From Cololabis saira (lineage: Eukaryota; Chordata; Actinopteri; Beloniformes; Belonidae): a stretch of DNA of 64,000 bases. The stretch covers positions 25,698,001 through 25,762,000 of the forward strand of contig NC_084592.1 in the NCBI RefSeq assembly GCF_033807715.1, written 5' to 3'. The notes under the pieces are model-generated. The model made no database searches and was not told the DNA's origin. It was given only the letters and a program-made list of their open reading frames with translations. The position numbers and the translations under genes are program-made. Below, piece by piece: positions 12,009 to 25,114 of this stretch (position 1 is the first letter of the stretch; every line of letters starts with the position of its first letter).

Positions 12009-14051
12009 GTAAGTATCTCAGGAGGACTTCATCTGTGTCTGTTTAAACATTTGCACGTGTACCTTTGCTTAGACACACCACTTCTCTGTGCAATTCACCG
12101 TTGCATCAGTTCCACTTTATGTGTACTTGTAACTTATTTAGTATTTCGATGTATTTGCAAATTAAAAAACTCTTACACATACATCCTCATCTGCGAGATG
12201 GTGCAAGTCCTGGGCCAAAGTTGCAGATAAACCTTGACAGAGTGAATTTGGGACTGTGTCATACTGTTTATTTATTCATGATGACATTTATCTATTATTT
12301 AAAACTTGAAGATGAGACACCTTAATATTTAGTTTCCTAGGTTGGATTTTCAATCCATATTTATTCCATGCAATGTTTGTTTACTTAAAATGCTTTTAGG
12401 CTTAAATGTGGTTTACGGTTGACATAATTCCTTTATTTTAGTGTCTTATGTAACTGAGACATCTTTTTCTTTGCAATTGTATTTATAGATGTAGATAAAA
12501 AGACCTATAAATGTAGACTGTAATTCGTCTGTGATAACATGTAAACCAGTAAACCAGTTCAAACTGTTGAACATCATGGTAAAAGGTACAAAGATTTAAT
12601 CCCTTAATTATGATATACAGCTAGAAGTCTTCCGAGGTTGAAGTGCAACCATAACATCTGGCTTCTCTGCTAAATTAATTTCATTTAACTTAAATCCTGA
12701 ATGAATGCTTCAGTTACAATAACATTTGACACATTTTATCAAATTAACGGGGAAATGTGACCACCTGCCATCGCTGTTTGGTGCATCAGGGTTTTCACTG
12801 TTTGTTTTTGTGAGTTGTAGCTTTATTGCATACTCAATACAAAGGTCCAGCTGCCCTTTTATGTTGGGTCAGGTATTGTTGAAGGCTGATTTGGCTTCAC
12901 AGTGGCCTTCTCCCTTCCAAAGCTGCAGAGCTTTGCTTTATCCAGAGATCAGAGGCTGCCTGGCCAAGCCTTTGTACAGCCGGGCCTTTTATCTGCAAGA
13001 GAAGGCAGATTTGGCTGCAGTCGCTCTCTCCTGTCTGCCTGTCAGTCACTGTCACTGCACCCGTTTTTCCAGCTGCCTGTGCATCTGTCACTCCCTTCAC
13101 TCTCTTTCTACTCTTTTGTCTTTGTCTCTCGCCTCTCATCTGTTTCCCCGCCCGCCGCCTCCCCTCTCTTTCACTTGACAGATACAAACACGAATCAGTC
13201 TAACACATCTGTTTAGTAAGTGACGTGAACAGTGTGCGAAACTGAGAATTGTCATGTATCATCTGACCGCTTTCACGTTTAGTCACTTTCTCCCTGGGTG
13301 ATCAGCAATGATTTATTTTTTCTATCCTGCAAAAGAAGTAAGCACTCATTTCTGACATCCCCCCCACACAGATACTGCACATGCACCTGGCTTTATACTT
13401 ACTGTATACCCAATGACTGAAGCTTGATGGGGGGCATCAAGCTTCAGTCATTGGGTTCTCCACCACGCACTCTGGTCTCCAATTCATATTCATTAAGCAT
13501 GAAATATTATAGAAATACGTTTGGTAATAGCAATCATCTTTCAATTATCTGGGATTCGTTAGCCTTGTGACAAGACACAGAAAGGAGAAAATCATGAATA
13601 TCAAATGCCCAATTTAAGCAAATGATCATGGACTAAATCACAATTTCATGAATGAATAAAATTAATTAAACAGCAGGCAAATGAATCATTCCAGCACAAA
13701 AGCTGACAGGAATTTTCTACACTACAAAGAGCTGATCAGACACCTCTCAATAATATCTGCCCTCACAAGAGCTCATATGGTTAGTGTATGGTGCAATAAT
13801 GAGGAGGAATATTAAAGATGATTTTGAATAAAAAAGTTTTCCTTTTCTTCTCACTTTTTTCTCCAACTCATCTTCTTTCTGCCCACTTCCTCCACTGTAT
13901 TTGATTCTTACGTGCCAATTACATTAAACTTCTTAAACATTTCCATTATCCTCTGGTTCCAATTTTTTTCCCCTTTCTTCAATATTTTCTCTCCGCAACC
14001 CTAAACTTTCTCACCGTCACCCCAATTTCACCCATCCTGCACTTCCTTCAG
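12009..14051. other. epha6 intron without recognised insertion
   Basis: Pyrimidine-rich in places (13020-13170 and the acceptor region at 13850-14040). Several open frames of 80-150 codons cross 12.7-13.2 kb on both strands, but they resemble low-complexity Ser/Leu or Arg/Gly sequence and match no family I know. The only notable structure is the perfect hairpin at 13418-13466. Confidence 0.5.
13418..13466. repeat. Perfect 22-bp inverted repeat with 5-nt G loop
   Basis: ACCCAATGACTGAAGCTTGA... at 13418-13439 is followed by GGGGG and then its exact complement at 13445-13466. There are no mismatches in the 22-bp stem. Neither arm has TIR-element hallmarks or an evident target duplication. It lies 585 bp upstream of the transmembrane exon. 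It may be a templated-switch palindrome, a tiny foldback element, or a structured intronic element. Confidence 0.85.
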
Positions 14052-14160
14052 CTTCAGACATTGCTTCTGATCAAGGCCAGGTGTTGGTCATCGTCACAGC
14101 AGCGGTTGGTGGCTTTACCCTCCTCGTCATCCTCAGCCTCTTCCTCCTCATCACTGGAAG
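14052..14160 (+). CDS. epha6: epha6 exon: transmembrane helix
   Basis: A 109-nt exon with acceptor CTTCAG and donor GGAAG|GTAAGA. It completes a Ser codon and ends after two bases of an Arg codon. It encodes SSDIASDQGQ, then a continuous hydrophobic stretch of about 25 residues starting VLVIVTAAVGGFTLLVILSL, then LLITGR. The charged Arg stop-transfer residue begins the next exon. The AAVGGFTLLVIL core is typical of EphA receptors, EPHA6 in particular. This single-pass helix anchors the receptor in the plasma membrane. Confidence 0.95.
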
Positions 14161-17100
14161 GTAAGATCAATGCAGTTCTCTCAACTTAGTTTTTGCTGCT
14201 ATGGTCTGATTACGACATGCGAACGCTGTCACTATTGATATCGACCTCAAAAAGTGTAGACTTTCTGACCCTTAAGAGCCTTTTTTGTCAGTTTTTTTGT
14301 TTAAGTATGTGTTTATTCTTTGTTATGTTGTGAGCGCTGAACAAAACATGCCACAGAATAAACAGTAAGAATAAAGAAGAATCAAAGTTTCTACATGGCT
14401 GTCCCAGTAGGACACACACAGCAGTGTTTACCTTGGCTTTGGCATCACTGCCGGTGTTCTGTGGTTATAGGAGGGACGCGGTGGGTTGGCGTGAGCAGGC
14501 TGTGGTTCTTCCTGATTGCACTGCAAATGGTTTGCTGACGGGTTAGTTATTCCACGTTGAGTGACAAAGTCTAGGTGGCCATTACTTCTCAAACCACTGA
14601 GGTTGAAAACCTGATGCTATTTTTCTAAGCAGCATCCTTATTTTTCTCATCAGTTGGCGTTGGTGTTTCATCTAGTGAGCCAGAAACCAGGCTGCGTGGT
14701 GGCTCTCCAGACAGTGTTACTCCTGTTAACAAATTTGGGTTTAGCTTTAGTCATAATTTAGTCACATAAACTCATTTTATTTTTAGTCAGTCAATCTAGT
14801 ATCATGTGAATTTAGTCAGCAATTTTCTTGGGTCACTGTTCAACCCTTCATGAAATGAAGAAAGTAATTTTCTATGCATTTGGCTAACGACCAAACTAAA
14901 GCTCAGAATCACAAGGAAATGTTTTTTAGACTGAAAAACAATATTTCTTAATATTAAATTGAAATTGATTTAGATAATGTTTCATGTAACACACCTACAT
15001 CAAACACTTCATCCTTTTGAGACGTTTCATAATTTCATAATTTTCATAATTCAAAAATAGAGTCAAATCACTTTTTTGGTATCAGTACACTATCAGGAAC
15101 TGTGATCAATGTGAGTTTTTAGAGCTGATTTTTATGGGGTCTTTTGTGTTTGTGGTGTACCTGATGTCTCACCCAATGACAACGGGACACGGGCTCCAGC
15201 CAGCTCTCACGACCTTGAACAGGGTGAAGTGGATCTAGAAAAGAGATCGATAGATTCAAGTCGGCAGCACTTGAAAAGCTTCAGATATTGTTAGGTGGAT
15301 GGATCACTCACCTCACAACCACAAGATGAGCAAATCAAACCTCAGCAGCAAATATGGGTTTATCATGTGAAGTCTGTCATATTTCACGTTTGGCCTCAGA
15401 ACTGATGAAATCACAGAGCAGGAAGGAGTCCAGGAAGGTGTAATTGCAAGAAGATTCTCTGGGGGCTGCACCGTTAGTCCACCAGTCCTCAGCTGGCTGT
15501 TTCGCAGTTTCTACAAGCTCAGTTCCCTAACCTGAACCACAATCAAGACGACTGATCTGTATTGTGCCATTTTTTGCCAGCCTTCTTTTGGGGTACAAGA
15601 ACCATTGATATTCTACTTGTAAGTTGGAGGAAGAAGTGCAGACCATTTACCATCCTTCATTCCAGTAGAAATAGTCGTCAGGTCAGAGCTTGCGTCTTCA
15701 AACCGTTATTTACCTGAACTGAACCGAACAGCACAGTGAAAACGTGACTTATGTGAACAACTGTGATCACAAGGCACACGGTTTCATGTGTGAGGGCTGC
15801 AAATTAAGTTGCTTCTCCTGCCTTGAGTGCTCTGACTGTCCGTAATACACGTAATAAACTTAATATACTACTATAAATATGAGGAACTTCACCATCAATG
15901 AGAGATCACCAGTGTGAATAATGTCCTCTCTGTTGTTTGTACAGAGATGGATTTGTATTCAATTATAAAAGAGAAATATGCCTCTTTAACAGCAGACACA
16001 CGGATTAGTCATGGTAGGAAAAACCCCAGTGTAGTTATAACTCCAATCTATTTAATTTTGACTGTAGACATCATGTCCATCATACAAGTTTTATATTTCT
16101 TGCAGAACATTGTAAAAACGCAGTGTTACAGTTGGATTCAATAACTGCTAAGAGGCACAGTTTGGTTTGAGCTTTGCAAATACTTATTTTAAAAAAGGTG
16201 TTCAAATGTATGATGTCACATTTCTTTATTGTGACTTAAGATAATTACCATCCTCAACCCCAGAAATGTATCAGTTTGAAGAGACTAAACAGTTTGCTCC
16301 CATTATATTAATTTACATCACATCCATCGCACATTCAGAAAGGTAAATCACTTGTCTGTTCACACCTTCCAAACACCCAAGACTCATACACAGTTACACA
16401 CAAACACCCCTTTTTGTGTTTGTGCATGTGGGAATACGCACCAGTGAAATCAGCCACACTTCACTTGCGTCATTAGTTATATAGTTTGGTGACTAAATAA
16501 TGTGCCATTTCACTACGAACATGCTGAACAAAAATATACAGTGCTGCTCACAGACAGAAGTTGAAATACTCACCAGCACAACCCTATAATCTGTTTCACA
16601 TAATATGCACACTTTTTTGTGTCTCTACAGTTAAGAGGAAATGTTCAGATGTAGAGAAAAATTCATCTATTTATGTCGCAAATCAAGACCGTAATGGAAA
16701 TTTGTGGTGACCTTAAAAAACAAATGAGTAGGGGTCTAACAGCTGATGCTTTGTTGAGAAAGATACAGTAATACATGCAGGACCATTTGTGAATGTTAAC
16801 TATACAATGAAATGAAAATAACTGCAGGAAAAAAGAAAACAGTATAATGTGTAAAATGGAACCTTCAATCCTATTACCGATCAGACCGTCCGCTGTGCTG
16901 CTGCTTTAAATGTTTCTCTTTTCCATTTCTGATACAGATTAAGTGTTACGGTGCAAATTATTCAACTAATACAGACGCCAAAAAAGTGTTCCAATTTACT
17001 TTTAAACCCATTTGAGAAATGTGAAGCAGACGTGGACGAGACAGTCATAGAAGCAATCAAAAGAGCTGTGTTAAAAGTCCCAAAAAACACAGTAAGCCCT

Positions 17101-18271
17101 AATTTTAGCAAAGTACTAAAATTACAGCACGGGGTCGCTACCATTATTCTCTACTTTTAATATGAGGAATATTCCACATCAGGCAGACACTCTGGGGTGA
17201 TAATATTCCACCTCACATCACAGGAGAAAGACTTTCCCATTATCTCTGAGTAAATAGGAGAATCAGAGACATGCCACTCAGCCCTCTGAAAAGATCTAAT
17301 CATGCAAAGTAAGTGAAAATACTGGCAAGGATGCTGAGGCGGAGTGACTATGAGGTTTAAAACATATTCTCTAAAGCTGCGCTGGAACAGCACAGTCAGG
17401 ACCCGGCTCTGATGTGCCTGACTATTTAACATATGAATTCAGCGTACCTGATATTGTGAACTTGTGTTTCTACCACCTTCATGCTGTTCAGGAGAGAGTA
17501 GGTCAGCAAATAGATAAATAAAACAGTGAAGCCAATGGTGCCGTAGCATTAGCCCTTTATAGGAAATTCAGTGCAAAACTTCAGAAATAGGAATTTAGAC
17601 ATTTTAACCCCAGAGGGCCATTGGAGGTTATTACTATACCTTTTCACTGTTGTGATGGTATTTATTGTATGAATAGCAACTTTGTAGAAACCCAAATATA
17701 TTCTTTAATGACCATGAAACAGGATTTATTTGATAATTTGTCCGCTATAAAGAGCTTACAGTCTCAAATTCCAGATGCAGTAGTTAAAACAAGTCTTTTA
17801 GGGTTTTGCATCAGCATAAATTGACCTTTTTTCCTGAATCCATCTAAAAATCAACAGAATTTTGTTGGGTTGTACTTTCTTTTTAAACTCTATCACATTT
17901 TGTCATATCTGCAGTACCTCTGCCCTGCGTGGGAGTGACTTTTACTCTCTTTGACTTTAAAAACAGCTTGAAATGCAGTTGAGCTGACTGAGACAGATGA
18001 GAGCTTTCAGTCAAATGGCTCTCATAGATGTGCAGGGAGGTTTTAAAACACAAATGGGGGTGTAAGAGGACCTGCTGTGTGAGAAGAGCTTAGCACCATC
18101 TGCCCTAAAGAGCATCAAAAATATACCTCTACTGCATGTTTGCATCCACTTGGGCTGAATTTGAATGATGAAGAAATGTTTGACATAAAGCTTTTTTGAT
18201 TGCAGTGGTAAATCTTCTTGAACCCATCCTTTTACAGAGCTAAGGGTCATGATGAGGTTACAGGGGAGGGT
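14161..18271. other. Large epha6 intron, proximal part
   Basis: First third of a 12.9-kb intron (14161-27041) that separates the transmembrane exon from the first cytoplasmic exon. No exon is supported. At about 15165-15310 (CACGGGCTCCAGCC...GGTGGATGGATC) there is a decayed copy of the GGAT-tailed retroposon in + orientation. The rest looks like unique or unrecognisably old sequence. Confidence 0.45.
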
Positions 18272-18279
18272 GTGAGGGC

Positions 18280-18436
18280 TAGGGATGGGCGGTATGGACT
18301 AAAAAATGTATCACGATAATTTCTGGCATTTATCCTGATAACGATAAAAATGACGATAAAAAAATACCAATTCAACTCCATAACTATAAATCTATCTCGC
18401 TCTTAGATCCGCCATGTTTGTTACTCAACGGGAATT

Positions 18437-18514
<78 letters not shown>

Positions 18515-19409
18515 TCATTTCCTTCCTTCCTTCCTTCCTTCCTTCCTTCTTTCCTCCTGCTCTCTCCTTCCTTCTTTCCTTCCTTCTTTTTTCCCTTCCT
18601 TCCTTCTTTCCTCCTGCCCTCTCCTTCGTTCTCCCCTTCCTCTTTTCTCCCTTCCTTCCTCCTTTCCTTGTTTTCTCCCTTCCTTCTCCCCTTTCCTTCC
18701 TTCCTTCCTTCCTTCCTTCCTTCCTTCCTTCCTTCCTTCCTTCCTTCTTTCCTCCTGCTCTCTCCTTCATTCTTCCCTTCCTCTTTTCTCCCTTCCTTCC
18801 TCCTTTCCTTGTTTTCTCCCTTCCTTCTCCCCTTTCCTTCCTTCCCTCCTTCCTTCCTTCCTTCCTTCCTTCCTTCCTTCCTTCCTTCCTTCCTTCCTTC
18901 TTTCCTCCTGCTCTCTCCTTCATTCTTCCCTTCCTCTTTTCTCCCTTCCTTCCTCCTTTCCTTGTTTTCTCCCTTCCTTCTCCCCTTTCCTTCCCTCCTT
19001 CCCTCCTTCCTTCCTTCCTTCCTTCCTTCCTTCCTTCCTTCTTTCCTTCCTTCTTTCCTCCTGCTCTCTCCTTCCTTCTTCCCTTCCTCTTTTCTCCCTT
19101 CCTTCCTTCTTTCCTTGTTTTTTCCCTTCCTTCTCCCTTTCCTTTCTTCCTTCGTTCCTCCTGCTCTCTACTTCCTACTTCCCTTCCTCTTTTCTTCCTT
19201 CCTTCCTTCCTTCCTTCCTTCCTTCCTTCCTTCCTTCCTTCCTTCCTTCACATATGTTGTGCGTGGATTTAATGCAGAACCATAATTCAGGCTTTACACA
19301 AAAACATCATCAACGGGAATTTATCGTTTTTACCGCAAGATGACAAATTCTTATCGTGAGGAATTTTTTTGACGGTATATCGTGAACGGTAAAATATCGC
19401 CCATTCCTA
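18280..19409. mobile_element. hAT element inflated by an internal microsatellite
   Basis: The ends TAGGGATGGGCGGTAT (18280) and ATATCGCCCATTCCTA (to 19409) are inverted copies. They are flanked by a perfect 8-bp duplication, GTGAGGGC, at 18272-18279 and 19410-19417. The subterminal sequence has CGATAA/TTATCG motifs typical of this hAT-derived MITE family. About 820 bp of the interior is a TTTC/TTCC array, and a fragment of the GCAGAACCATAA MITE lies at about 19258-19300. The direct repeat CAACGGGAATTTATC on both sides of the array (about 18426 and 19311) shows a local duplication. No transposase remains. Confidence 0.85.
18431..19249. repeat. (TTTC)n then (TTCC)n compound microsatellite
   Basis: A pure TTTC tract runs to about 18515. 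It is followed by TTCC tracts interleaved with a higher-order unit of about 180 bp containing TTTCCTCCTGCTCTCTCCTT, present about four times. Both strands stay open in several frames because the repeat lacks stop codons, which explains the long Phe/Leu/Pro/Ser or Lys/Glu/Gly/Arg open frames. They are not genes. Confidence 0.95.
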
Positions 19410-19417
19410 GTGAGGGC

Positions 19418-21319
19418 AAGGGAGGACTTACTCTGATGCTCCTCATTAGGTTGTTGTCCTGAGCTGCGTGGGTGAGAGATCATGTGGAATATCTGTATCT
19501 GAAGACGTACTGTAACAGCACTCGACAGGCCACAGACCAGGGGAAGAAGCCAAAGTCTTTGTGTCTGATAGGTGTCTTTGTGTCTGCGTACGAGGCCTCT
19601 GTACTGAATGACAGCAGTGAGACAGAGGGAAAGGCTGATAAAGCGGATCAGAGGATAGGACTGCAAGAGACTGATAAAGGCACGTGCCACAATTTCTTTA
19701 ATGAGCAGCTTGAACCCATCAGCAGAGGTCAACAGTTGCTTTCCAAATCCCCTTCTTGTCCTCTCTGCCAGTGCGACTCGCCATGTTATCGGCTCTGTCC
19801 ATCAGTGTCCAGGAGCACACACAGACTTCGCTTAGCCAAAGCTCAGCCTGGCAACCTGTGGCCCATGGCTCTCTGACACCTGCTCTAATATGGCAACCCG
19901 GATTATGTTAAGTCCTCAAAGAGAAGGATAGCTCATACAGGATCACATGAACAGACAGATTCACACAAGTAGGCGTGTGTATTTTTATCTCAAACTTTCC
20001 CACTCACACCTGGCACAGCCCTCCTCAGTTAGACACTTTTTGTTTACAGATTAGTTTGTGAGCCAGCACTCTACTCACGCTCTTGTATGAGACAGGATGT
20101 TGGTTTCCTGCATTATTCATGCAGATGCCAATCAAACTAGATATGAACAGAGGACATCTTGTAAGGGAAAAAAAGAAGAAATCCTGGGTATATTTCATGC
20201 ACCGTTTGTCAGACTTCTGAGCTATGCAGATTTTCCATTTGCAAACTATTTAACTTTGAGTTGTTATGTGATTGTTTTCAAAAGGATATGAACCGGTTTT
20301 TGGGTGACAAGGGAGCATTGTTGCTCATATTCAGGTGTGCATGAATACGATGCAGACCTTTAAGTATTTCAGAGTACTCCGTGCATATTAAGTTTTGCAA
20401 AACTGAAGTGAGGTGGATTTTTCAAAAGCACCATTATGTAATCGACTTAAATCAAATGCTTCATTATTGTCCCCAAACAGCTGCAGGCCATATAAAAAAG
20501 GAGATTAATTAAAAAATATAGATGCCTCTTTTAGACAGATTCACGATGTGAGTCATGACTTGAATAGGCCCAGGCTGTTCAAACACCAGTCACTAGATAG
20601 GAATGCTGAATTAACAGAAGAAACAGCTGGTGGGGTATTCGACCACTCGAATATCATGTTTTCATTTATCCATCTGTCTGTCTCATACTGGCTCCACAAA
20701 CCCTGGGCTTCACGGAACCTTTCAGAAAGTTAAGCTTTGTCTTGTGCTTCAGATAGACTGGCAGGTTGTTGATTGATATTTGTATGATGACTTTTTCTCC
20801 AATATTGTGTATTGGTGAATTGAAAATGAAAAACTAGAATCATTTTCAGGAGCATTGCTCATGAAGCCGGCCTTCTCTTCTGGATTTTTTGGATTTGTGT
20901 CTCTCAAAAAATACATCAAGCCTATCAGTGACCCTTCGAGCTCCCAATTCCAAAAAAGTATTTTCTATCAACTTTTTGAAGAACACAACCCGAAAGTTTC
21001 ATTTCGACTCATATCCACATACGCTTTACTTTTGAACCCAAAGGTTATGTCCAACTTGCATACAGGAAATAGAAGCTTGCTGAAACTGCATTTTATGTTT
21101 AGACAGTCGGAGTTGTCTGTTATGTGTGCGCTGCAGAATGATCCAGTATGAATGTTAGTCATGGGGATTTATCAGGATTTATTCAAATATGTTTGCTGCA
21201 CAGGTCGCACATGTTTGAACTGTAAAAGCAAACACATAAATTAACTGAGTAGAAGAGGCTTAAAAGTTTCCAGAAAACTGCAGAGTTGGTAAATCGATTT
21301 AGCACAGATGATCTCTTTC
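19418..21319. other. epha6 intron, no recognised feature
   Basis: Open frames of up to 140 codons occur on both strands at 19310-19876. They overlap the flank of the hAT element and show no conserved motif or splice context. I see no repeat family or exon here. Confidence 0.4.
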
Positions 21320-21320
21320 A

Positions 21321-21535
<215 letters not shown>

Positions 21536-22199
21536 GGAGTTTATGTGGGAATAGTCTAAGCCTAATGATGTCAGGAAAACCAAAAACAGTAAAAGCAAGT
21601 CCAGTTGCTTTCAAACAATGTCCTAATAAAGCTCTTTTGTTCCTGCTGTTCTCCGTCTTTCCAAATTCAACTGAACTTCTTGTGTTACAAATTAACAACT
21701 GCCAATATTGTGGATTATTTGAAGGTTTGGAGCTGGGGCAGATCCCCTGGGAATGCTCAAAACATGTATAATTGACAGTAATGACTGCACAGCCGATTGA
21801 TGCACAAGCTTGAAAGAATGCGTATGCTGATTAGCTCATTATAACACTGAAGGTAATAATCAGCATTTAATAGCAGTTTTTGTTTTAGCACAAACCACAC
21901 ACATAGAAGTCAAAAGTCCACTTCTGGTCTCTGTTCTTAAATTCTTCAAACTTAATCTCCCGGCAGCAGAAACTATCTCCGCTCTGAATGGCTGTCCAGG
22001 GTTGGAGGGGAGGCAAGCCCGTCCGCAGCACCGATGCTGAAGTGCCACTTTCTGTGTCTTTCCTGTCTCCAGCCTTTGCTGGCCTTCATTTAAAGCATGC
22101 CTGTGGTGGTTTGCTGTGTTTCTCTCATTTTCAACAAATGAAACGACTAATATCAACAATGAGTTAATCCTATTAAGTGTTGCCTGTATGTTTAATAGG

Positions 22200-22430
22200 G
22201 ACAGCATAGTTGTGTTCCTGTTTGAACTGTTAGCTCATAGCCTGAAACTTCCAAGTTCAAATCCCAGCTCCAACCTTTCTGTGTACGGTTTGCATGTGCT
22301 TCTGTATCTCCACGCATCAGTTTTCTCCTTTTTATCCTCCCACGACCCAAAAGCATACAAAAAATGTGACTGATGGACTGGCAGCCTGTCCAGATTGTCT
22401 TCCTCCTCTGGCATGGGTTCCAGTATGGTC
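22200..22430 (+). mobile_element. Decayed GGAT-tail family retroposon relic
   Basis: Sequence such as TTTGCATGTGCTTCTGTATC, CTCCCACGACCCAAAAGCAT, GATGGACTGGCAGCCTGTCC and CATGGGTTCCAG follows, in order, the complement of the 6184-6544 repeat. The copy is in + orientation, diverged and without a clear target duplication. Confidence 0.55.
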
Positions 22431-23325
22431 ACAATTAAGTGTGGTCTATTCATTTGTTTATTTATTTCTTATTTAATCAGCATATGGTCCCTGTGTAAAC
22501 ATAGGAAGCAAGCAGTACAATTCTATAGTTTATCTACTAAATGATGAAATATGAGAAAATGTATTAGGAGATCCACTTCAGGGAGCAAGCGTCCCTTATG
22601 CACATGGTCATTAATTAAGCTCTCTACTGCAAAATACTTTTTTTAAATTAATCAGCAATACACCTTCTGAGAGAATGCACCTCTCCTTCCTTATACCATT
22701 ATTTTTCACCTCACTGCACTTTTTCAACAGATCCACCTCCACTTCTCACACCCCAGATGGTTCAATAAAACCTGCCGTGTTCAAATGAAGTCATTACACA
22801 ACAAATTGGTACCCATGTTTGGATTTTTTTTTTAAATAGGGGAAAAAAGGCTTTTATTATTGAGACAGATGTTTTGGCCCAACAGATGACTTGACCTGGC
22901 TGAAAGACATTTTTTATCAAACCATACTTGACATTTAAACAATGAAGATTAATTGTGTACATTTAATCAAAATATTGAAATTTGGATGAACTAAAACTTA
23001 ACTAGAGTAGTTGAGCAATCACTCATTGGAACCTGGATTCTGCTGCTTAAATGTGAAGCTTCTGTACATTTCAAAAGATTAATATTCAGAAGGATTAACA
23101 TCACTCTGACAACGTGACTGCAGGACAGACAACTAGAAATGACAATTTCATGGATTCCTTTAAGACCTGGAGTGACTGTTTTGCAGTAATACTGAATATA
23201 GGAAAGGAGCTTCTCACTTTTCATGTCACTGCAAAAAAGGGCAATTATTGTGAACTTTTTTAACTAATATCAGTTTTGCTGTACCCTCTCATGTAACTCA
23301 CGTAAATGTTAGCAAAGTGCCACTG

Positions 23326-23741
23326 TGTCACGGTAAGGGAGATGGTGGTGTGGAAGTAGGACCCAAATGTAAGAGAGGAGGCATCAGGAATAGTTGAAAA
23401 AAGTTATTTATTTTTTTACAAAAAGCGGTGCTAGGAAGGGATTCCATGAATATAAACCAAAAGGAACTCAATTCAAAACAGAACTCAGGACAACCCAAAA
23501 AAGAACAGTAACCCACACACGAAGGCTAAATGTGGAAAAACCCAAGGAAACTGGACGGAGTACATCAGTGCAGACCAACAGGGAGGGAGGGAAAGCCGAG
23601 ACAAAATACACTCACAGGACTGATGAGACACAGATGCAACAATCAGGGCAGATGGGAACAAGGGAAGTCAAATTTACAGCTAAACACAAGGATAGACTTT
23701 TAAAATAAAACGTGAACAAATATAAACCCAAAACCATGACA
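23326..23741. mobile_element. 416-bp repeat with short TGTCAYGGT inverted ends
   Basis: It begins TGTCACGGTA and ends AAACCATGACA, so the ends are inverted over about 9 bp with one mismatch. The interior (purine-rich, CAGACCAACAGGGAGG and GGAACAAGGGAAG motifs) resembles an abundant fish non-autonomous repeat whose consensus begins TGTCACGG and ends CCATGACA. I found no convincing target duplication, so the exact ends and class are uncertain. Confidence 0.5.
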
Positions 23742-24159
23742 CATGGAATCATTTGTGGGTTTTAAAAAGCAAATAGCACATAACGAGATATGAGTTATTT
23801 ATGCACCACCTTCTCAAGGTCCCGCTGCAGTATTGACTTGGACCTCGGCCACTGCAACACACTGATTCCTTTTTTGTGTGTTGTTAACTTACTGAAGATG
23901 TGGTACTGAAATAGGGTCTTTCAGGGTGACAATGATCCGAAGCATGATCATTGTTGCATTGAAAGAACCAATTTCAACTGAGTTTTAACTGTTGGACATA
24001 TGATCTGAGGTTTGCCTTAAGAATAGTGTAATATGCAAATGGTTTCATATTTGGCTCAATGACTGCCCGATGCCCAGGCTGCTCTTTTGGCTGCAAAAAG
24101 AAAAATCTAAATCATCACTTTTCCACCAACATGCAGAATAATTTGTATATGGTTTAGTT

Positions 24160-24960
24160 TTTTTTTTTTTTTTTTTGTTTTTTTTTATGACGTCATGATC
24201 CCTGAGCAAGCACCAGGCAACTGTGGAAAGGAAAAACTTTAACTTTAACTTTAACTGGGAGAAACCTCTAGCAGAACCAGACTCGGGAAGGGCAGCCATC
24301 TGCAGCCTCAACCGGTTGGAGGTGAGAGGACAGGAAAAAGGAGAGAACAGCAACAACAGATCAGGAACACCTGTTGGGAAGGAGGGGAAAAGGTTAATAA
24401 GAACAACAATGATGGAAAGGTGGATCATGGGAGGTCCCCCGGCAGTCTAGACCCATAGCAGCAAAACCAAGGGATGTTTTTAGGACACCTGAGCCATCCC
24501 TCACTATAAGCCTTATCAAAAAGGAACGTTGTAAGCTTAATCTTAACGGTAGAGAGGCTGTCTGCTTCCCTAACACAAACAGGCTGCTGGGTCCACAGGA
24601 GAGGGATCTATTAACTGAAGGCTCTAACTCCCATTCTACTGTTAGAAACTCCAGTAACTACAATAAACCTGCCGTCTGACAGCAAAGTGCTCTGCTTTAA
24701 AGATATGAAACTATGAGCTCTTTAAGATATGATGGCGCTTGGTCATTAAGAGCTTTATATGTGAGGAGAAGGATTTTAAATTCCACTCTGGATTTTATTA
24801 GTGGCCAATGAAGAGAAGCTAAAATTAAGGGAATAATGATCTCTCCTGTTAGTTCTTGCCATACTTGAGTCAGATCTGTTCTAAAACCCTCGCCATTGTT
24901 TACCCTCAGTCTCCACAGGTTATTGTAATGTTGGTGCCAGATTGTGGCATTTTATTTTGA
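24160..24960. mobile_element. Old fish retroposon (AACTTTAACTTT type)
   Basis: After a poly-T stretch (24160-24187), the phrases GATCCCTGAGCAAGCACCAG, GGAAAAACTTTAACTTTAAC, GGGAGAAACCTCTAGCAGAA, GGGCAGCCATCTGC and AACCGGTTGG occur in the order of a very common fish repeat. This continues to about 24840 with ATTCCACTCTGGATTTTATT and GTGGCCAATGAAGAGAAGCT. The start of a related family is at 50196. Divergence is moderate and no coding frame is kept. Confidence 0.6.
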
Positions 24961-25076
24961 AAATTCCCCGGTTCATCTAAGCCAGTCTTATGTCTGACTT
25001 TCTACCAGCTCCACCTGCTGTGTGTAAATTGGCACAGTCCAGTGCAAATATGACTCAATGCTTATTTCTAGCGGAG

Positions 25077-25114
25077 CAGACCATACGGAGGCATCTAAGT
25101 GTCCGTATGGTCTG
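25077..25114. repeat. 13-bp perfect inverted repeat, 12-nt loop
   Basis: CAGACCATACGGA at 25077-25089 and its exact complement at 25102-25114. A nearby direct duplication, ACTGGTTTGCTGTGATAA, occurs twice in tandem at about 25285-25320. No gene or transposon is evident. Confidence 0.7.

Noticed and set aside
12726..13216. Overlapping open frames of 96-150 codons on both strands
   Set aside because: Low-complexity Ser/Leu/Pro or Arg/Gly composition from a pyrimidine-rich tract; no domain, no splice context, and three overlapping frames are equally open.
18384..19343. Open frames of 180-309 codons on both strands
   Set aside because: They are translations of the TTTC/TTCC microsatellite (Phe/Leu/Pro/Ser or Lys/Glu/Gly/Arg runs), which lacks stop codons. 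There is no gene.
19310..19876. Open frames of 134-140 codons on opposite strands
   Set aside because: They overlap each other and the hAT border; neither shows a recognisable motif, so they are probably chance.
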